Shown in pieces: positions 41,135-50,531 of a stretch of DNA of 64,000 nucleotides; within the stretch, counting starts at the first letter, position 1, and every line of letters starts with the position of its first letter. Where the stretch lies: the NCBI RefSeq assembly GCF_028550435.1, contig NZ_JAQQKV010000002.1, positions 248,001 to 312,000 on the forward strand. The letters are read 5' to 3'. The notes beneath the pieces are model-generated. The model did no database searches and had not been told where the DNA came from. It saw nothing but the letters and a program-made list of their open reading frames with translations. Made by a program: the position numbers and the translations under genes. Origin of the DNA: Asticcacaulis machinosus (GTDB taxonomy: Bacteria > Pseudomonadota > Alphaproteobacteria > Caulobacterales > Caulobacteraceae).

Positions 41135-41671
41135 TTAACGCGGGCCGAGATAATCCAGCTTACCGATCTTGACGCCCTTATGACGGATGATGCCATAAGC
41201 CGTCGTGACGTGGAAAAACAGGTTGGGCAGCACAAAGCCGGTCAGATAGTCATAGCCTTTGAAATGCAGTTCTCCGCCGCGCACTTTCAGCGTGACATCG
41301 CGGGTTTCCGCGCCTGTAAACAGGTCACGGTCAACGGATTTAATAAACTCGATCGTCTTATTAATGCGCTGATGAAGTTCATCGAAGGTGGTTTCGATAT
41401 CGGCAAAGGCGGGGTTTTCGACGCCCGTAAGACGCGCTACCGCGCCCTTGGCTGTATCGGTCGCCAATTGCACCTGATTGACAAGCGCCAGCATATCCTC
41501 GATCAGGCGCGCCCCCAGCATGTCTTCGGGCTTTAAGCCATTAGCCTCGACATGAGCCTCGGCCTTATCGAGCAGATGCGACAGGTTTTTGAGCGCCCGT
41601 ACCAGAACGGGAACGGTCATGGAATACATATCCACGGTGACGGCGGGTTTTTCAGGAGCAAGCAGAGACAT
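41135..41671 (-). CDS. DUF1993 family protein (DinB-like helical bundle)
   Basis: The 178-residue protein fits DUF1993: MYSMTVPVLVRALKNLSHLLDKAEAH, ARLIEDMLALVNQVQLATDTAK, and LPNLFFHVTTAYGIIRHKGVKIGKLDYLG at the C-terminus, which is nearly invariant in the family. These proteins are four-helix bundles related to DinB; the function is unknown. A histidine in FHVTTAYGIIRH could take part in metal binding. It stands alone, 64 bp after the PhoD-like gene on the same strand. Confidence 0.9.
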   Translation of the reverse strand: MSLLAPEKPAVTVDMYSMTVPVLVRALKNLSHLLDKAEAHVEANGLKPEDMLGARLIEDMLALVNQVQLATDTAKGAVARLTGVENPAFADIETTFDELHQRINKTIEFIKSVDRDLFTGAETRDVTLKVRGGELHFKGYDYLTGFVLPNLFFHVTTAYGIIRHKGVKIGKLDYLGPR

Positions 41672-41735
41672 GGTTCAATCCTCAATCAAATTGATGATAA
41701 TGAGGTGCGCCTGAACCGCGCCGTTTTCAAGCCCT

Positions 41736-43430
41736 TCACACGACTGTGAGCGGCCCCGCACGCTTATCTTCGGCGCGGGCCACAAAGGTCTTTTGCGACG
41801 CCGTGGTGAACTCACGCGAGGTGATAGTCGATACCGTCATCCACTCACCGATCATCTGCTCAGGCGTCAAGGTCAGGCGGATAAAGCCATTATAATTATC
41901 ATCAGCATCAATGACTTCCGGATTGACCTCGGCCAGCCCCTTGGCCAATTCATAGCCCGGCAGGATCTTATCCAGCCAGCGGGTCGGGCTGGTGATCGAG
42001 GTGGCGCCCAGTTCGACCCCCACCCGTTCACCCTGCGCATCATGAAGCTGATTAGCCCAGGCGCAGTGGCTGTCGCCCGAAATCACCACGGCGCGGGCAT
42101 TTGTGGCTTTGATCATGTCATAAAAGCGCTCACGCTCGGCCGGATAACCATCCCAGGCATCGAGATTAAGCGGCAGGGGCGGGTTCTGGCTAAACAGGCC
42201 CATCATGGCGGTCAGATATTTTTGCGCCTCTTCGGGCATCAGCGGCATGAGGGTTTTGATTTTCTCAGGCCCCAGCACCTTATTGACATCGGGGCCAGCG
42301 ACGCGGGCCATGACGACCTGATTGCCCAGCACCTGCCAGCGCACGTCGTTGTCGGTTGATGATTGCAGGGTTGATTTCAACCACTGACGCTGCTCAGGCC
42401 CAAACAGTTCGCGGGCCGGATCATTGAGCTTTTTGCGGAAAGCCTCAACATCAAGTCGACGCGTGCCGTCGGGCAGGCTGATCATTTCGACATCATGCTG
42501 GTAATCAAGCTGCTTGGTGCGTGCCAGCAGACGGGTCTCAACCATGATCAGTTCGGCCAGCTTGCCGAAGCGGAACGACCGGTAAATGGCCTCCGACAAT
42601 TGCCCCGGCTTAGGGTCGCGGATCGGCATCCATTCACGGTAGGCTTTTAAGCCGCGCGCTTTACGTTCAAACCAGTCGCCTTCGCCGGCATTGTGGTTTT
42701 CGGCACCATTTACCCACGGATCATTGGTGATTTCGTGATCGTCGAATACGCAGATCCACGGCGCACGGGCATGGGCGGCCTGAAGATCTGGGTCGGCCTT
42801 ATATTGCGCATGACGCAGGCGGTAGTCATCCAGACTTACGATCTCATGGGGCGGCTGAGGGATGCGGCTCAGCATCTGGCCATTGGTCATGCCGTAGGCG
42901 GTCACCGCGGCGCCATATTCGTAAATATAGTCGCCCAGATGTACGACCACGTCGACCTCAGGCAATTCGGCAATGGCCTTATAGGCATTGAAATAGCCGT
43001 TCGGATGCAGTGAACACGACGCCACCGCCATGACCAGCTTATCGGTATGTTCGGGCAGGGTTTGGGTGCGTCCGGTGGGGGAAATGGCCTCACCGGTGCG
43101 GAAACGGTAATAATAATGGGTGCCAGGTTTCAGCCCTGCCGCATCGACCTTGACCGTATAGTCACGGCCCGCATCAGTGGTGAACTTACCGGAGGTGATG
43201 ATCTGCCCAAACGCCTCATCGGCGGCAATATCATAGGCGACTTCGGTTGGGGATTGCGCGCCTGTCAGGCGCGTCCACAGGATCACACGGTCTTTAAGCG
43301 GATCACCCGAAGCGACACCGTGGGCGAAGTGCAGGCCTTTGAGCTGGGGCGAAACCTCAGACGCCCCCAAGGCGGGTGCGCTACCTACGGCAGCCAGTGA
43401 CAGTAACGCACGACGACGCGACAGCTTCAT
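41736..43430 (-). CDS. PhoD-family alkaline phosphatase/phosphodiesterase
   Basis: PhoD enzymes release phosphate from mono- and diesters outside the cytoplasm, using iron and calcium. The 564-residue protein has a Tat signal (LSRRRALLSLAAVG) consistent with folded metal export. It has an N-terminal domain with FAHGVASGDPLKDRVILWTRL and a metallophosphatase domain with HLGDYIYEY, VFDDHEITND, MVETRLLART, and SGDSHCAWANQL near the C-terminus. No Pho box is visible in the 155 bp upstream. Confidence 0.93.
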   Translation of the reverse strand: MKLSRRRALLSLAAVGSAPALGASEVSPQLKGLHFAHGVASGDPLKDRVILWTRLTGAQSPTEVAYDIAADEAFGQIITSGKFTTDAGRDYTVKVDAAGLKPGTHYYYRFRTGEAISPTGRTQTLPEHTDKLVMAVASCSLHPNGYFNAYKAIAELPEVDVVVHLGDYIYEYGAAVTAYGMTNGQMLSRIPQPPHEIVSLDDYRLRHAQYKADPDLQAAHARAPWICVFDDHEITNDPWVNGAENHNAGEGDWFERKARGLKAYREWMPIRDPKPGQLSEAIYRSFRFGKLAELIMVETRLLARTKQLDYQHDVEMISLPDGTRRLDVEAFRKKLNDPARELFGPEQRQWLKSTLQSSTDNDVRWQVLGNQVVMARVAGPDVNKVLGPEKIKTLMPLMPEEAQKYLTAMMGLFSQNPPLPLNLDAWDGYPAERERFYDMIKATNARAVVISGDSHCAWANQLHDAQGERVGVELGATSITSPTRWLDKILPGYELAKGLAEVNPEVIDADDNYNGFIRLTLTPEQMIGEWMTVSTITSREFTTASQKTFVARAEDKRAGPLTVV

Positions 43431-43533
43431 AATCTAGCCCCCTGATCCAGCGATCAGAACGGTTCAGTAAACCGCGTCGATGTCAGGGGTATTGCACATC
43501 TGTGATGGTTTTGTGTGCAAAGGGTTAACGCAA

Positions 43534-43563
43534 AACCCCTCCGGTCTGGCTTCCGGAGGGGTT
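43534..43563 (-). terminator. Terminator after the Bax inhibitor-1 gene
   Basis: AACCCCTCCGG (43534-43544) and CCGGAGGGGTT (43553-43563) form a perfect 11-bp stem with an 8-base loop. On the minus strand TTGCG follows the closing TT; on the plus strand CTTTTCG. It lies 24 bp past the stop of the leftward gene. Confidence 0.85.
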
Positions 43564-43586
43564 CTTTTCGTCAGTCTGAGACGTGA

Positions 43587-44333
43587 TTAATCCCGGCGCA
43601 CGCCCATAAAGGCCAGCAGGAACTGGAACAGGTTGATGAAGCTGATGTAGAGCGACAGCGCACCATAGTTGGTGGCCATAGCTGTACCGGCCTCATCGCC
43701 GCCCAGCGCATAATAGGTGCGCTTAAGGCTTTGGGTCTCAAAAGCGATCAGGGCCGAGAAGATCAGCACGCCAGCGCCTGAGATCAGCAGATAAAAGATC
43801 GGCGACTTCATGAACATATTGACCAGCGAGGCAATGATCAGGCCGATCACAGCCATAAACAGGAACTTGCCCCAGGCCGACAGATCCTTTTTGGTGGTGT
43901 AACCAAACAGGCTGAGCGCACCAAAGGCGGCGGCCGTCACAAAGAAGGTCGTGGCGATCGAACCGCCTGTGTAGATGAGGAAGTTAGCCCCTGTCGACAG
44001 GCCGATCAGAGCGACAACCACCCAGTAAAGGGCGGTTGTGGTCGCGACCGTCGGGTTTTTCATCACAAAGCCTGCGCCCAGCAGAATAACGACGGGGGCG
44101 AAGGTGATGACATATCCAAGGATAGTGTAGCCCGCAAAGCGGCCATCAGCGGTGATGTTGAACATCAGTTGCTGAATCGCCGGCACATTGGCGGCGGCCC
44201 AGGCGAGTGCGCCCGTAAGCACAAGGCCCAGCCCCATCTTGTTATAGACGCCGAGCATAAATTTGCGCAGGCCCTCGTCATAGGCGAGGTCCACTGTCGG
44301 GGTAGAAGAGTATTGACCGTTATAGTCACTCAT
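43587..44333 (-). CDS. Bax inhibitor-1/YccA family membrane protein
   Basis: The 248-residue protein has seven hydrophobic helices and the BI-1 family marks: LRKFMLGVYNKMGLGLVLTGALAW at the start, LFGYTTKKDLSAWGKF in the middle and ALIAFETQSLKRTYYA plus LSLYISFINLFQFLLAFMG at the C-terminal end. BI-1 proteins are pH-sensitive calcium leak channels in characterised cases; the YccA branch interacts with the FtsH protease in E. coli. It is a single-gene unit. Confidence 0.93.
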   Translation of the reverse strand: MSDYNGQYSSTPTVDLAYDEGLRKFMLGVYNKMGLGLVLTGALAWAAANVPAIQQLMFNITADGRFAGYTILGYVITFAPVVILLGAGFVMKNPTVATTTALYWVVVALIGLSTGANFLIYTGGSIATTFFVTAAAFGALSLFGYTTKKDLSAWGKFLFMAVIGLIIASLVNMFMKSPIFYLLISGAGVLIFSALIAFETQSLKRTYYALGGDEAGTAMATNYGALSLYISFINLFQFLLAFMGVRRD

Positions 44334-44491
44334 AAGAATAAATTCCCTTTTCCGGTTCCAACTATATGGAAGTCAGGCTTAAGTTTAACATATTATATGG
44401 TCGAACGACCATGCCTTCGCAAGACCCTACCTTCACAATTCCATAAAGGCTTTGTGATAGACGCCAAACCTATGAAATTTGAGAGTTTCTA

Positions 44492-45526
44492 ATGCACTAT
44501 TCCGAACTGGGCCGCACCGGCATTAAGGTATCCCGTGTGTGTCTGGGCACCATGACCTGGGGGCAACAAAATACCGAGGCTGAAGGCCACGCCCAGATGG
44601 ATTATGCGGTATCCCGCGGCGTCAATTTTTTTGACACCGCTGAGGTCTACGCCGTCCCGCCCAAGGCCGAAACCTACGGGGCGACTGAGACCATTATCGG
44701 CAACTGGTTCAAGGCGACAGGTAAGCGCAAGGACATCGTTCTGGCCTCCAAGGTCACCGGCCGCGAAGATATGATGAAGTGGATCAGAGGTGGTCCGCGC
44801 CACACCCGCGCCCATATCGATGAGGCGATTGAAGGTTCACTGAAACGCCTGCAAACTGACTATATCGACCTTTACCAGTTGCACTGGCCCGACCGGCGCT
44901 ATCCGGGGTTTGGCTTCCACAGCTATGTTGACTACGACGCCGACTATGAGGCGTTTGAGACCATTCTGGAAAGCCTCGATGCCCACATCAAAAAGGGCAA
45001 TATCCGCCATTTCGGCGTGTCGAATGAGAGCCCGTGGGGCCTGATGCGCTTTATTGCCGAAAGCGATAAACGCGCCCTGCCCCGTCCAGCGTCGATCCAG
45101 AACTGTTACAACCTCGTCACCCGCGTGTTTGAATACGGGCTGGCCGAGGTCGCTTTGCGCGAACAGGTCGGGCTGCTGGCCTATTCGCCGCTGGCGCAGG
45201 GCTATCTGACCGGAAAGTATCAAGGCGGCGCCCGTCCCGAAGGGGCGCGCAAAACCTTATTCGAGCGACTAGGCCGCTATGAGCGACCGGGCGGGATTGA
45301 GGCCATTGATGCCTATGTGGAACTGGCGCGATCGCTCGGTTGGTCGCCGGAGCAGTTCGCCCTGAAATTCGTCGATAGCCGCCCGTTTGTGACCGCAACC
45401 ATCATTGGGGCCACGACAATGGAACAGCTTAAAACCGACATCGACGCCTTTGACCTTGAGTGGACCAAGAAACTGGAGGCCCAGGTCGATAAGGTGTTCA
45501 AAATCCACAGAAGTCCCGCAGCGTAA
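44492..45526 (+). CDS. Aldo/keto reductase (Tas-like)
   Basis: The 344-residue NADP-dependent reductase resembles E. coli Tas: YSELGRTGIKVSRVCLGTMTWG, then GVNFFDTAEVYAVPP carrying the catalytic D and Y, K in LASKVTG and H in YQLHWPDR. ATIIGATTMEQLKTDID is the coenzyme-binding end. Starts with ATG at 44492; the ribosome site is weak. It is 9 bp upstream of the CitE-like gene and so probably in one transcript with it, although a common pathway is not evident. Confidence 0.92.
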   Translation: MHYSELGRTGIKVSRVCLGTMTWGQQNTEAEGHAQMDYAVSRGVNFFDTAEVYAVPPKAETYGATETIIGNWFKATGKRKDIVLASKVTGREDMMKWIRGGPRHTRAHIDEAIEGSLKRLQTDYIDLYQLHWPDRRYPGFGFHSYVDYDADYEAFETILESLDAHIKKGNIRHFGVSNESPWGLMRFIAESDKRALPRPASIQNCYNLVTRVFEYGLAEVALREQVGLLAYSPLAQGYLTGKYQGGARPEGARKTLFERLGRYERPGGIEAIDAYVELARSLGWSPEQFALKFVDSRPFVTATIIGATTMEQLKTDIDAFDLEWTKKLEAQVDKVFKIHRSPAA

Positions 45527-45535
45527 AGGTTTCCC

Positions 45536-46357
45536 ATGTTCCGATCCGTTTTGTTTATCCCCTGCGGCAATCCCAAGGCCCTGTCCAAAGCGCATAATCT
45601 TAAGGCCGATGCCCTGATCTTTGACCTTGAAGACGCGGTCGGCGATACAGTCAAGGCCGCAGCGCTGGAAGGGCTGATTGAAACCGCGGGCGCCGGGGAT
45701 TTCGTGACACCCTACCGCATGGTGCGGGTCAATCCGGAAACGGCGGAACCCGACTTAAAAGCGTTTGGCGATCTGTTTGCCGCCGGACGGCTGCACGGCA
45801 TTGTCATCCCCAAGGTCGCCAGTCCGCAAGCCATTGAGGACATGGCCTTTATGATGCCCGAAGTCGACCTGTGGGCGATGATCGAGACCCCGATGGGTGT
45901 GGTCAGATTGCCAGATATTGCCCGCCTTAAGGCTAAGCAACCGCTGAAAGGGTTTATCGCCGGGCCGAACGATCTGCGCAATGGCCTGCGTGCCGGATCA
46001 ACGCCGCAGCGGGCAGAACTGAGCTATGCCTTAAGCCAGATCGTGCTTTATGCCCGCGCTTACGGCCTGATCGCACTCGATGGCGTCTATAATGCCTTTA
46101 AGGACGAGGACGGTTTCCGCGCCGAATGTATGCAGGGCAAGGCGCTGGGCTTTGATGGCAAGACCCTGATCCATCCGGCCCAGATCGAAGGCTGCGAGGT
46201 TGCTTTTTCGCCCAATGCCGATGAAATCAAATGGGCGCAGGCGGTGCTGGCGGCCTATGAGCAGCCGGAAAACGTATCGGCCGGTGTGGTGTCGGTGAAC
46301 GGTGAGATGATCGAGCGTCTGCATCTTAAGCGGGCGTTCGAAATTCTCAACTTGTAG
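45536..46357 (+). CDS. CitE-like lyase of the HpcH/HpaI superfamily
   Basis: The 273-residue protein is a CitE-like TIM barrel: RSVLFIPCGNPKALSKA, IFDLEDAVGD (metal-binding D/E), YRMVRVNPET (substrate arginine), WAMIETPMGVV (second metal ligand), and DGKTLIHPAQIEGCEVAFSP, which marks the CoA-ester C-C lyase branch (malyl-CoA lyase, citramalyl-CoA lyase, CitE). No CitD or CitF subunits are near, so it is probably a stand-alone malyl- or citramalyl-CoA lyase/thioesterase. It overlaps the convergent rarD by 11 bp. Confidence 0.88.
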   Translation: MFRSVLFIPCGNPKALSKAHNLKADALIFDLEDAVGDTVKAAALEGLIETAGAGDFVTPYRMVRVNPETAEPDLKAFGDLFAAGRLHGIVIPKVASPQAIEDMAFMMPEVDLWAMIETPMGVVRLPDIARLKAKQPLKGFIAGPNDLRNGLRAGSTPQRAELSYALSQIVLYARAYGLIALDGVYNAFKDEDGFRAECMQGKALGFDGKTLIHPAQIEGCEVAFSPNADEIKWAQAVLAAYEQPENVSAGVVSVNGEMIERLHLKRAFEILNL

Positions 46358-47270
46358 CCTTGATCGCCCGAAACCGCCGCCACGCCCCAAACGCAAAGAT
46401 CAGTGCCCCGCCCCAGATAAAGGCAAACGACAGGGCCCTAAGCGGAGTGAACAGTTCGCCCTGAAACAGGCCGATGCAGAAGCTGATGGTTGGCGCGATG
46501 AACTGGATAAAGCCCATAGTCGACAGGGCTAACCGGCGCGCCACGAATGAAAACAGCGCCAGCGGCAGTACCGTTACCGGCCCGGTCACAAAGAACCAGA
46601 AGGCATTGGACGGCGCATCAAAGAAATGCCCCTGCCCCGTCGCTTCAAACCACCACAGATAGATGATCGACGGTACAAACAGGAAGACACATTCCACAAA
46701 CAGGCCGCCCAGCGCGGTCACCACCAGTTGCTTACGGATGATGCCATAGGCCGCAAAACTGAGCGCAATCGTCAGCCCAATATAGGGAATATGGCCCAGC
46801 GCCAGCGCCTGAACCCCGACGCCGACCACCGCCATGCCGATGGCGATCTTGCCGTAGATATCAAGCCGTTCCCGGAAAAACGCTGCCCCCACCGCCATAT
46901 TGATCAGCGGGTTGAGATAGTAGCCGAGCGAGGTTTCCATGGTGTGCTGATTGGTCACCGCCCACACAAAAACGCCCCAGTTGATAGCAATCATCACCGA
47001 TGACAACAGGAGCATTAGCGCCAGCTTAGGCTTTGCGAAATAGGACAGCGCTTCGGGTAACTGCTTGGTCAGGATAACCAGACCTGTGGTCCACAACAGC
47101 GCCCAGACCGAGCGGTGGGCCATAATCTCCAGCGCGCCCGCATCGATGGCCTTTAGCGGCAGATAGGCGAGCGGCGCAAAGCCCCATACGCCATAGCACA
47201 TAATGGCGAGCCCAATGGGCGAAGTCAGAAAAGAACCGGAAGGGGGTGAAGAGGTGCCGGAGGGAGACAT
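46347..47270 (-). CDS. rarD: RarD-type EamA/DMT superfamily transporter
   Basis: The 307-residue protein has ten hydrophobic helices. The start reads LTSPIGLAIMCYGVWGFAPLAYLPL and the middle INWGVFVWAVTNQHTMETSLGYYLNPLINMAVGAAFFRERLD, in pieces, both characteristic of RarD. RarD proteins are DMT exporters of unclear substrate (chloramphenicol resistance marker by name). I start at the ATG at 47270; a TTG at 47297 would add nine residues. Confidence 0.9.
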   Translation of the reverse strand: MSPSGTSSPPSGSFLTSPIGLAIMCYGVWGFAPLAYLPLKAIDAGALEIMAHRSVWALLWTTGLVILTKQLPEALSYFAKPKLALMLLLSSVMIAINWGVFVWAVTNQHTMETSLGYYLNPLINMAVGAAFFRERLDIYGKIAIGMAVVGVGVQALALGHIPYIGLTIALSFAAYGIIRKQLVVTALGGLFVECVFLFVPSIIYLWWFEATGQGHFFDAPSNAFWFFVTGPVTVLPLALFSFVARRLALSTMGFIQFIAPTISFCIGLFQGELFTPLRALSFAFIWGGALIFAFGAWRRFRAIKATS

Positions 47271-47343
47271 GGCATTACACTTTTTAAAATGTATCAAACG
47301 ATACAGGAGGATCGGGTACAGGATTATGAAGGGTCAAACAACG

Positions 47344-47377
47344 AAAAACCGGCAGAACCTTTGGGGTTCTGCCGGTT
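47344..47377 (-). terminator. Strong terminator after asd
   Basis: AACCGGCAGAACC (47347-47359) and GGTTCTGCCGGTT (47365-47377) form a perfect 13-bp stem with a 5-base loop. On the minus strand TTTCG follows directly after the TT that closes the stem. It lies 28 bp past the asd stop. Confidence 0.92.
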
Positions 47378-47404
47378 GAAAAGGATCACATATTGTAAGT
47401 GACC

Positions 47405-48433
47405 TTAAGCATCCACTGGCGTCAGAACCCCGCGTTCGTCAAGAAGCTGTGCAATCTGCACGGCATTAAGTGCCGCGCCCTTGCGCAGGTTGTCGGACAC
47501 GCACCAGAAGGCGAGACCGTTCTTGACCGACGGGTCTTTGCGAAGGCGCGAAATGAAGGTGTCAAATTCACCGACACACTCTTTCGGTGTCACATAGCCG
47601 CCGTTTTCGCGCTTATCGACTACGGCGATGCCAGGGGCTTCGCGCAGGATTTCGCGGGCTTCGTCTTCGTCGAGCGGGTTCTCGAACTCGACATTGATCG
47701 ATTCCGAATGGCCAACGAACACCGGCACGCGCACGCAGGTGGCGAACACTTCGATGTTCGGATCGAGAATCTTTTTCGTCTCGACCTTCATCTTCCACTC
47801 TTCCTTCGTCTGACCGTCTTCCATGAAGACGTCGATGTGCGGAATGACGTTGAAAGCGATTTCCTTGGTGAACTTCTTAGGGGCCTTTTCGCCCATGCCG
47901 TAAACGGCCTTGGTCTGATCCCAAAGCTCATCCATGCCTTCCTTGCCCGCACCGGCAGTCGCCTGATAGGTCGAGACGATGACGCGCTTAACCGTGGCGG
48001 CATCATGCAGCGGCTTTAGGGCCACAACCATCTGGATGGTCGAGCAATTCGGGTTGGCGATGATGTTCTTTTTCTTACAGTCCCAGATGGCGTCCGGGTT
48101 CACTTCCGGCACGATCAAAGGCACGTCAGGATCCATACGCCAGGCCGAGGAATTGTCGATGACGATGGGCCCAAGCTTGCCGATCTTTTCCGACCAGGCC
48201 TTGGACACGTCGCCGCCCGCGCTCATCAGCACGATATCGACCTTAGTGAAGTCAAAGGTTTCCAGATCCACGCATTTCAGAGTGCGGTTGCCGAAGCTAA
48301 TCTCAATACCGACCGATTTACGCGAAGCGACGGCGTAAATGTCCTTGATCGGGAAATTGACTTCTTCGAGGGTCGTCATCATTTCACGACCCACGGCGCC
48401 GGTCGCGCCCACAACAGCTACACGATAAGACAT
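47405..48433 (-). CDS. asd: Aspartate-semialdehyde dehydrogenase
   Basis: Asd makes aspartate semialdehyde for lysine, threonine, methionine and diaminopimelate synthesis. The 342-residue protein shows VVGATGAVGREMM (NADP loop), the SAGGDVSKAW region, the catalytic cysteine C130 in NPNCSTIQ, YQATAGAGKEGMDEL, and RVPVFVGHSESINVEF with the substrate-binding residues. It is a single-gene unit with a strong terminator. Its product connects to MetE, which is elsewhere in the window. Confidence 0.97.
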   Translation of the reverse strand: MSYRVAVVGATGAVGREMMTTLEEVNFPIKDIYAVASRKSVGIEISFGNRTLKCVDLETFDFTKVDIVLMSAGGDVSKAWSEKIGKLGPIVIDNSSAWRMDPDVPLIVPEVNPDAIWDCKKKNIIANPNCSTIQMVVALKPLHDAATVKRVIVSTYQATAGAGKEGMDELWDQTKAVYGMGEKAPKKFTKEIAFNVIPHIDVFMEDGQTKEEWKMKVETKKILDPNIEVFATCVRVPVFVGHSESINVEFENPLDEDEAREILREAPGIAVVDKRENGGYVTPKECVGEFDTFISRLRKDPSVKNGLAFWCVSDNLRKGAALNAVQIAQLLDERGVLTPVDA

Positions 48434-48581
48434 CGCGCATACTCCTTAAAAGGTGGCCGTAATCTGCGGCCGATATGCGTGCTTTTCGACCTCGACCGCG
48501 CACGCAAAAACGGATGCGCGCCCTATACAGCAGTGTGTGGATAATGAAAACGCTTTTTCGTGATCTGGTTATTCAGCAGAA

Positions 48582-49007
48582 CTATCGAAAGGATATTTGA
48601 CTGGCGTTGAGCACGCTGTGCAGCCCCATGCGGTTGGCCCCGATGAGTACGCGGTCCAGTGCCCCCAGTAGCCCCTCAGATGTAAACGGCTTTTTCAGGA
48701 AACCGTCGCCACCGGCGGCATGGCCCTCGTTGATGTGGTCTTCGTCATCATGGCTGGTCACCAGCAGGATCGGGCAGTGGCTGAGGTGAAAGCCCTCTTC
48801 GATCTGGCGGATTTCGCGGGTGGCCTCTATGCCTGACTTCACCGGCATCTGAATGTCCATGAGGATAGCGTCATATTCGTCTTCCTGATAGGCCTCGACC
48901 GCCTCTTCGCCATTGCGGACAAAATTGACCTCAACCCCGGTCGCCGCCAGCATGAGGTCGATCATGCGGGAATGGGTATTGTTATCCTCAACGCACAAAA
49001 CTTTCAT
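48582..49007 (-). CDS. Single-domain response regulator
   Basis: The 141-residue protein is one CheY-like receiver domain: acidic pair E7-D8 (LCVEDNNTHSR), phosphoacceptor D51 (AILMDIQMPVKSG), the switch threonine in LLVTSHDDED and lysine in FLKKPFT. It has no output domain. Such proteins in Caulobacterales act as phosphorelay shuttles or on motors (DivK, CpdR, Cle types); the sequence does not show which. The start is at 49007 with AAGGGAG upstream; the frame opens at 49088. The last 20 residues extend past the receiver. Confidence 0.9.
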   Translation of the reverse strand: MKVLCVEDNNTHSRMIDLMLAATGVEVNFVRNGEEAVEAYQEDEYDAILMDIQMPVKSGIEATREIRQIEEGFHLSHCPILLVTSHDDEDHINEGHAAGGDGFLKKPFTSEGLLGALDRVLIGANRMGLHSVLNASQISFR

Positions 49008-49258
49008 CGGACACTCCCTTTGTATCGATGTTTCATCGCCATTCACGCGGCTTTCCAAAAATGAAACATTCCGAAACAAAGCCAGCAAAAACCCTGCCAG
49101 TTAAGGGTTAACAGGGGGTGTGCAAAAAACCGATCCGCAGGCTTAAAACCTTATGTTACCGGGCGATAAGCGCACCGATTTGACACAGTATCCGGCGTTT
49201 ACGCATATGCGGCATTTTTTTAACGCGAACCTCACGAAGTTTTGCTAAGTCGTACGGC

Positions 49259-50374
49259 ATGAGCAGCGCCATCAAATCCCAGTACAAACGCCTGATCAAA
49301 TCGGGTGACCTTACGCCTGATCCTGCCCAGAGCGCGGCGATTGATGTGCTCATTAAGCTGGAAGGTAAGATTTACCGCTCACAATCCTTCTGGCGGCAGT
49401 TCTTAGGCATCAGCCCGCGGGTTTACGGCCTTTATCTGTGGGGCCTGCCCGGACGCGGCAAGTCGATGATGATGGACCTGTTTTATGATCAAATCAGGTT
49501 TCCGTCCAAGCGCCGCATCCATTTTCATACTTTCATGGCTGAAGTGCATGGGTATGTGAAACAATGGCGCGAAAGTGACGCGAAGACCCGCAAAACCATT
49601 TTCGGCACCCATAAGGGCGATGACCCGATCCCGCCGATTGCAGGTCTGATTGCGAAGCGCTCGAAGCTGTTGTGTTTTGATGAACTACAGGTCACCGACA
49701 TTGCCGATGCCATGATGCTGGGGCGGCTGTTTGAAGCCTTATTTGCGCGCAGGGTGATCGTCGTCATCACCTCCAACCGCGCACCCGACGATCTCTATAA
49801 AAACGGTCTGAACCGCGACCTGTTCGTCCCCTTCATCAAGATGATCAAAGAGCGGATGAAGGTGTGGGAGGTCACAGGGCCCAAGGATTTCCGACTGGAT
49901 CGCCTGAAAGGGGCCAAGGTCTATTTTACACCGTCAGAGTCCGATGCTGAAGTCGCGGCCTTCAATGCGTTGTGGGCCAAACTGACCAAAAACCTGACTG
50001 AGACCGGCGCCCATCTGGAAGTCAATGAACGCCAATTGGAGTTCCGCCGCGCGGCGGGGCCACTGCTGCGGGCTTCCTTTGCCGAACTGTGCGCGGCCAA
50101 TAACGGTGCGCAGGATTACCTGGCGATCTCTGAGCGCTTCACCACCGTCTTTATTGACTATGTGCCGCGCTTAAGTGTCGATAAGCGCAACGAAGCTAAG
50201 CGCTTTGTGACCCTGATCGATGCGCTCTATGAGGCCGGTACCAAACTGGTTGTACTGGCCGAAGCGGAACCCGCCGATCTTTACCCTAAGGGCGACGGCG
50301 CATTCGAGTTTGAACGCACGGTCTCGCGCCTTGAGGAAATGCGCTCAGAAGCCTATTTGGCCAAAATCGCCTAA
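49259..50374 (+). CDS. zapE: ZapE/AFG1-family ATPase
   Basis: ZapE is an AAA-type ATPase that acts at the division septum in E. coli and is related to mitochondrial AFG1/LACE1. The 371-residue protein has YLWGLPGRGKSMMMD (Walker A at 62-69), HFHTFMAEVH, LLCFDELQVTD (Walker B), ITSNRAPDDLYKNGLNRDLFVPFI with sensor and arginine residues, and FTTVFIDYVPRLSVDKRNEAKRFVTLID, all family hallmarks. ATG at 49259. Two hairpin-rich repeats follow its stop. Confidence 0.95.
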   Translation: MSSAIKSQYKRLIKSGDLTPDPAQSAAIDVLIKLEGKIYRSQSFWRQFLGISPRVYGLYLWGLPGRGKSMMMDLFYDQIRFPSKRRIHFHTFMAEVHGYVKQWRESDAKTRKTIFGTHKGDDPIPPIAGLIAKRSKLLCFDELQVTDIADAMMLGRLFEALFARRVIVVITSNRAPDDLYKNGLNRDLFVPFIKMIKERMKVWEVTGPKDFRLDRLKGAKVYFTPSESDAEVAAFNALWAKLTKNLTETGAHLEVNERQLEFRRAAGPLLRASFAELCAANNGAQDYLAISERFTTVFIDYVPRLSVDKRNEAKRFVTLIDALYEAGTKLVVLAEAEPADLYPKGDGAFEFERTVSRLEEMRSEAYLAKIA

Positions 50375-50377
50375 GAC

Positions 50378-50520
50378 TCCTTCTCCCCGCTGGCGGGGAG
50401 AGGGTTGGGGTGAGGGGCTTAACAAACAAACGTCATCGCACCGTGCATAGATTTTGCCCCTCATCCGGCCTGCCATCTTCGATGTCAGCCCACCTTCTCC
50501 CCGTATGACGGGGAGAAGGA
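50378..50520. repeat. Composite hairpin repeat (CCTTCTCCCCG family)
   Basis: Two units in tandem: CTTCTCCCCGC / GCGGGGAG (50380-50400), trailing into GGTTGGGGTGAGGGG (50403-50417), and, after 38 bp, GCCCCTCATCCGG (50456-50468) ending with CCTTCTCCCCGT / ACGGGGAGAAGG (50493-50519). The outer parts TGAGGGGC and GCCCCTCA are inverted. This is a known style of dispersed intergenic repeat in alphaproteobacteria. It may serve as terminator for the two convergent genes. Confidence 0.75.
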
Positions 50521-50531
50521 ATGCAGCGTTC

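Noticed and set aside
38819..41671. Prophage remnant suggested by the GH19 endolysin-like gene
   Set aside because: No integrase, capsid, tail or holin genes and no attachment-site repeats were found nearby.
50378..50520. CRISPR-like array from the repeated CCTTCTCCCCG units
   Set aside because: Only two imperfect units with internal palindromes and no equal spacers; a dispersed intergenic repeat explains it.
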